From assembly GCA_904063045.1 (NCBI GenBank), contig CAJFCJ010000019.1:3602684-3666683 (forward strand): 64,000 nucleotides of DNA, in the 5' to 3' direction. The translations under genes were made by a program, and so were the position numbers. The notes under the pieces are model-generated. The model was not told the origin of the DNA. It was given only the letters and a program-made list of their open reading frames with translations, and searched no databases. The stretch comes from Dimorphilus gyrociliatus. Lineage: Eukaryota; Annelida; Polychaeta; Dinophilidae. Below are positions 61,923 to 64,000 of this stretch, piece by piece. Position 1 is the stretch's first letter. Every line of letters starts with the position of its first letter.

Positions 61923-64000
61923 ATGGCGTCTTCGAGATGTCCTAATGAGAGAGATTTAGCAAATAGCCCAAACGGCGATACTAACAGGGGACAGTCCGCA
62001 AATTACGAGTCAAATTCATTGAAAATGCGGTTAAATTTTCATACTCCTCCAAGAGGACAACGAAGTAGACGTAAGCAATTTTTACCCATTATTATGACAT
62101 GTTTTGACAATACGATTGTACGTTATAAATCACCATTTTTTTTCTTTTTAGCCACACTAGAAGATACCTTTAATAATATAAGTATGAACGGAGGCACCGT
62201 AAACGGTTCATCATTAAGTCAATCGCCAAGGTCGTCATCGGAAACACGAACTAGCAGTGGAAAACGACCGCAACTGAACTTGAATTTTAAATTTCCTCAA
62301 AAACCACAGTACGTGTTTTTTTACCTTTTATGTTTAACCATCACGTAACACAATGTTTATATGTAAAAATTTAAGCTTAAGGTTTTCATTAAACCTTTTA
62401 TTTTTAATGTTATAGCAATACACCCAAGCTATAAATAATCAATGGTTCTACTTTAGTTGTATTACTTTTTTTTCTTATTTTTATTATTATCGTTTAAACT
62501 AAGACTTATATTTTTGTTTCCTATGAAGCAGACTAGAAGACGAACATGCAAATTTTCGTCAAATTACTCGAAATTCTGGATTGTTAGAAATAAATGTAAA
62601 TGAGGTAAGCTCTTGATAGACGACTATTTTCTTTTGTTTTCTCTACTTTTCAGATGTTTTTAAATAATCTTATTAACATTTTCATAGAAAATTAAAGTGA
62701 CTTCGGATGAATTGGTGAGCGAAGGGGAACTTGGTCACGGTAACTGTGGTCACGTACATAAAATGAGACACAAAGAAAGAGGCACTCTCATGGCCGTTAA
62801 AGTAAGATAACCATCTTAAAATTAATAAACCGAAAATCACCATAAGTTTATAATTGACAGCAAATGAGAAAATCTGGTAACAAAGAGGACTTGAAGAGAA
62901 TATTAATGGATATCGACATTGTAGTGAAATCCCATGATTGTAGATATATTGTAAAATGTTTGGGATATTTCATTAACGAGGTTTGTATTAAAATTGTCAA
63001 ATGTAGAAGTATAAACTTATTTATGGTCCATAGGTTGATGTATGGATCTGCATGGAATTAATGGATACTTGCTTGGACAAGTTAATTCGCAAATTAAAAC
63101 AAGGTTTACCTGAGAATATTATCGGAAAGGTGGCTGTAGCGGTAAGTTATCAAATTGATTATTACATACGAAACTATGCTAAAAGTATATACTATATTTA
63201 TAAAACTAATTTTAGACTGTTAACGCTCTTCATTACTTGAAAGAAAAGCACGGCGTGATTCATCGAGGTTCAATATTGAATATTATCTTTAGAAATGTTC
63301 TATTTATATATATTTTTAAATTATTCATTCGTATAGACGTAAAACCATCGAATATACTACTCAGTAGAAATGGCAGCATAAAATTATGTGATTTCGGAAT
63401 AAGTGGTCGTTTAGATAACTCCAAGGCAAAAACAAGAAATGCTGGTTGTGTGGCTTATTTATCACCGGAACGTATTGAACCAGTAGATCCAGACTTTCCT
63501 GTTTACGATGTCAGGGCGGATGTGTGGAGTCTTGGAATAACTTTGGTTTTTATCATAAAATTAAAACAAACACTAAAAACTAAATCTTTTATTGTCTTTG
63601 AATAGATTGAATTAGCAACTGGAAAATTTCCGTATCCAAAATGCACTTCTGATTTTGAAGTATTAAGCCATATCGTCAAAGACGATCCACCGTCTGCCCC
63701 ACGTAGCTTTTCGATAAATTTTGGTAGCTTCTGTAAAGAATGGTAAGAATCTTTAATATGCAAAATCAAATATATTTTTTCACAATAGCTGAACAAAATG
63801 ACAATATTTCCTTTCGTTACAGCCTTCGAAAGGATCCATCTGCACGGCCAAAATATCAAGCTTTATTAGTAAGTAGATATGTATAAATAGTTCAATTTAA
63901 TGCCATACATTTATTAGTAGTCAAGTTTGGAATCACTTTCTATTAATTTCAGAATCATCAATTTCTCAAATATTACGAGGAGAGGGCCGTTGACGTCGGT
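61923..64000 (+). CDS. MAP2K7: MAP kinase kinase 7 (MKK7, JNK activator), 3' end beyond right edge
   Basis: Start ATG 61923 (MASSRCPNERD; an ATG at 61911 is in frame). Short exons follow, with the last partial exon from about 63953. The N-terminal disordered region carries JNK-docking-like motifs, KRPQLNLNF and possibly LKMRLNFHTP. The kinase domain has the glycine loop GELGHGNCGHVHKM, the lysine AVKQMRKSGNKEDLKRILMD (an MKK7-specific run), catalytic VIHRDVKPSNILL, DFG, and the activation segment SGRLDNSKAKTRNAGC, whose Ser/Thr match the MKK7 phosphosites. ADVWSLGITLIELATGKFPY and RPKYQALLNHQFLKYYEERA close the domain. MKK7 phosphorylates JNK on threonine. MKK4 is the alternative; the lysine-loop and SKAKTR residues favour MKK7. 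The donor after VIHR is GTTCAA, weaker than most here. Confidence 0.93.

Overview
This is an animal nuclear genome window: AT-rich (roughly two-thirds A+T by eye) and gene-dense, with about 18 recognisable spliced protein genes on both strands and nothing prokaryotic. Splice sites are canonical GT/AG and most introns are very short (about 45-100 bp), with a few of 0.4-2 kb. The products (CEP350, ERICH3, delta-tubulin, CEP112, TTLL1, BBS7, MKK7) indicate a metazoan with motile cilia. A phosphoenolpyruvate mutase that closely resembles, as I recall it, the mussel enzyme makes a lophotrochozoan the best guess. A compact-genome microscopic annelid would fit, but the species cannot be fixed from the sequence.

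Layout, left to right. 1-6229: 5' part of CEP350 (minus, cut by the left edge). 6704-14874: a minus-strand block with ERICH3 at its 5' end and, in compatible splice phase across a 1.4 kb intron, a disordered region plus leucine-rich repeats; it is either one fusion gene or two adjacent genes. 15174-17894 (plus): a Maf-type nucleotide pyrophosphatase and two small unrecognised genes. 18272-26322 (minus): a DPY19-like C-mannosyltransferase with long introns, then DPH2. 26763-28905: TIMM44. 29168-29878 (minus): a low-molecular-weight phosphatase relative with a degenerate P-loop. 30580-37462 (plus): PRRC1, a large lysine-rich nuclear-type protein, and a SIKE/FGFR1OP2-family coiled coil. 37772-39845 (minus): delta-tubulin. 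40697-44597: CEP112. 44879-46896 (minus): PSMG4 and PEP mutase. 47318-48824: JMJD4. 48892-50778 (minus): TTLL1. 51483-55253: glucosidase II alpha. 55537-61627 (minus): FPGS and BBS7. 61923 to the right edge: MAP2K7 (MKK7), cut by the edge.

Functionally, six genes (CEP350, ERICH3, TUBD1, CEP112, TTLL1, BBS7) are centriolar or ciliary, and two RFX-type X-box candidates lie beside ERICH3 and inside TUBD1 intron 1. The rest is housekeeping: ER glycosylation (DPY19L, GANAB), mitochondrial import (TIMM44), folate (FPGS), diphthamide (DPH2), proteasome assembly (PSMG4), translation-factor hydroxylation (JMJD4) and JNK signalling (MKK7). Head-to-head pairs with 0.3-0.85 kb between start codons are common, so bidirectional promoters are likely. 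The most unusual items are the PEP mutase with a presequence-like N terminus, the phosphatase relative lacking its P-loop arginine, the possible ERICH3-LRR fusion, two in-frame coding tandem repeats and a paired palindromic E-box between BBS7 and MAP2K7. I saw no tRNA, rRNA, CRISPR array or transposon ORF.
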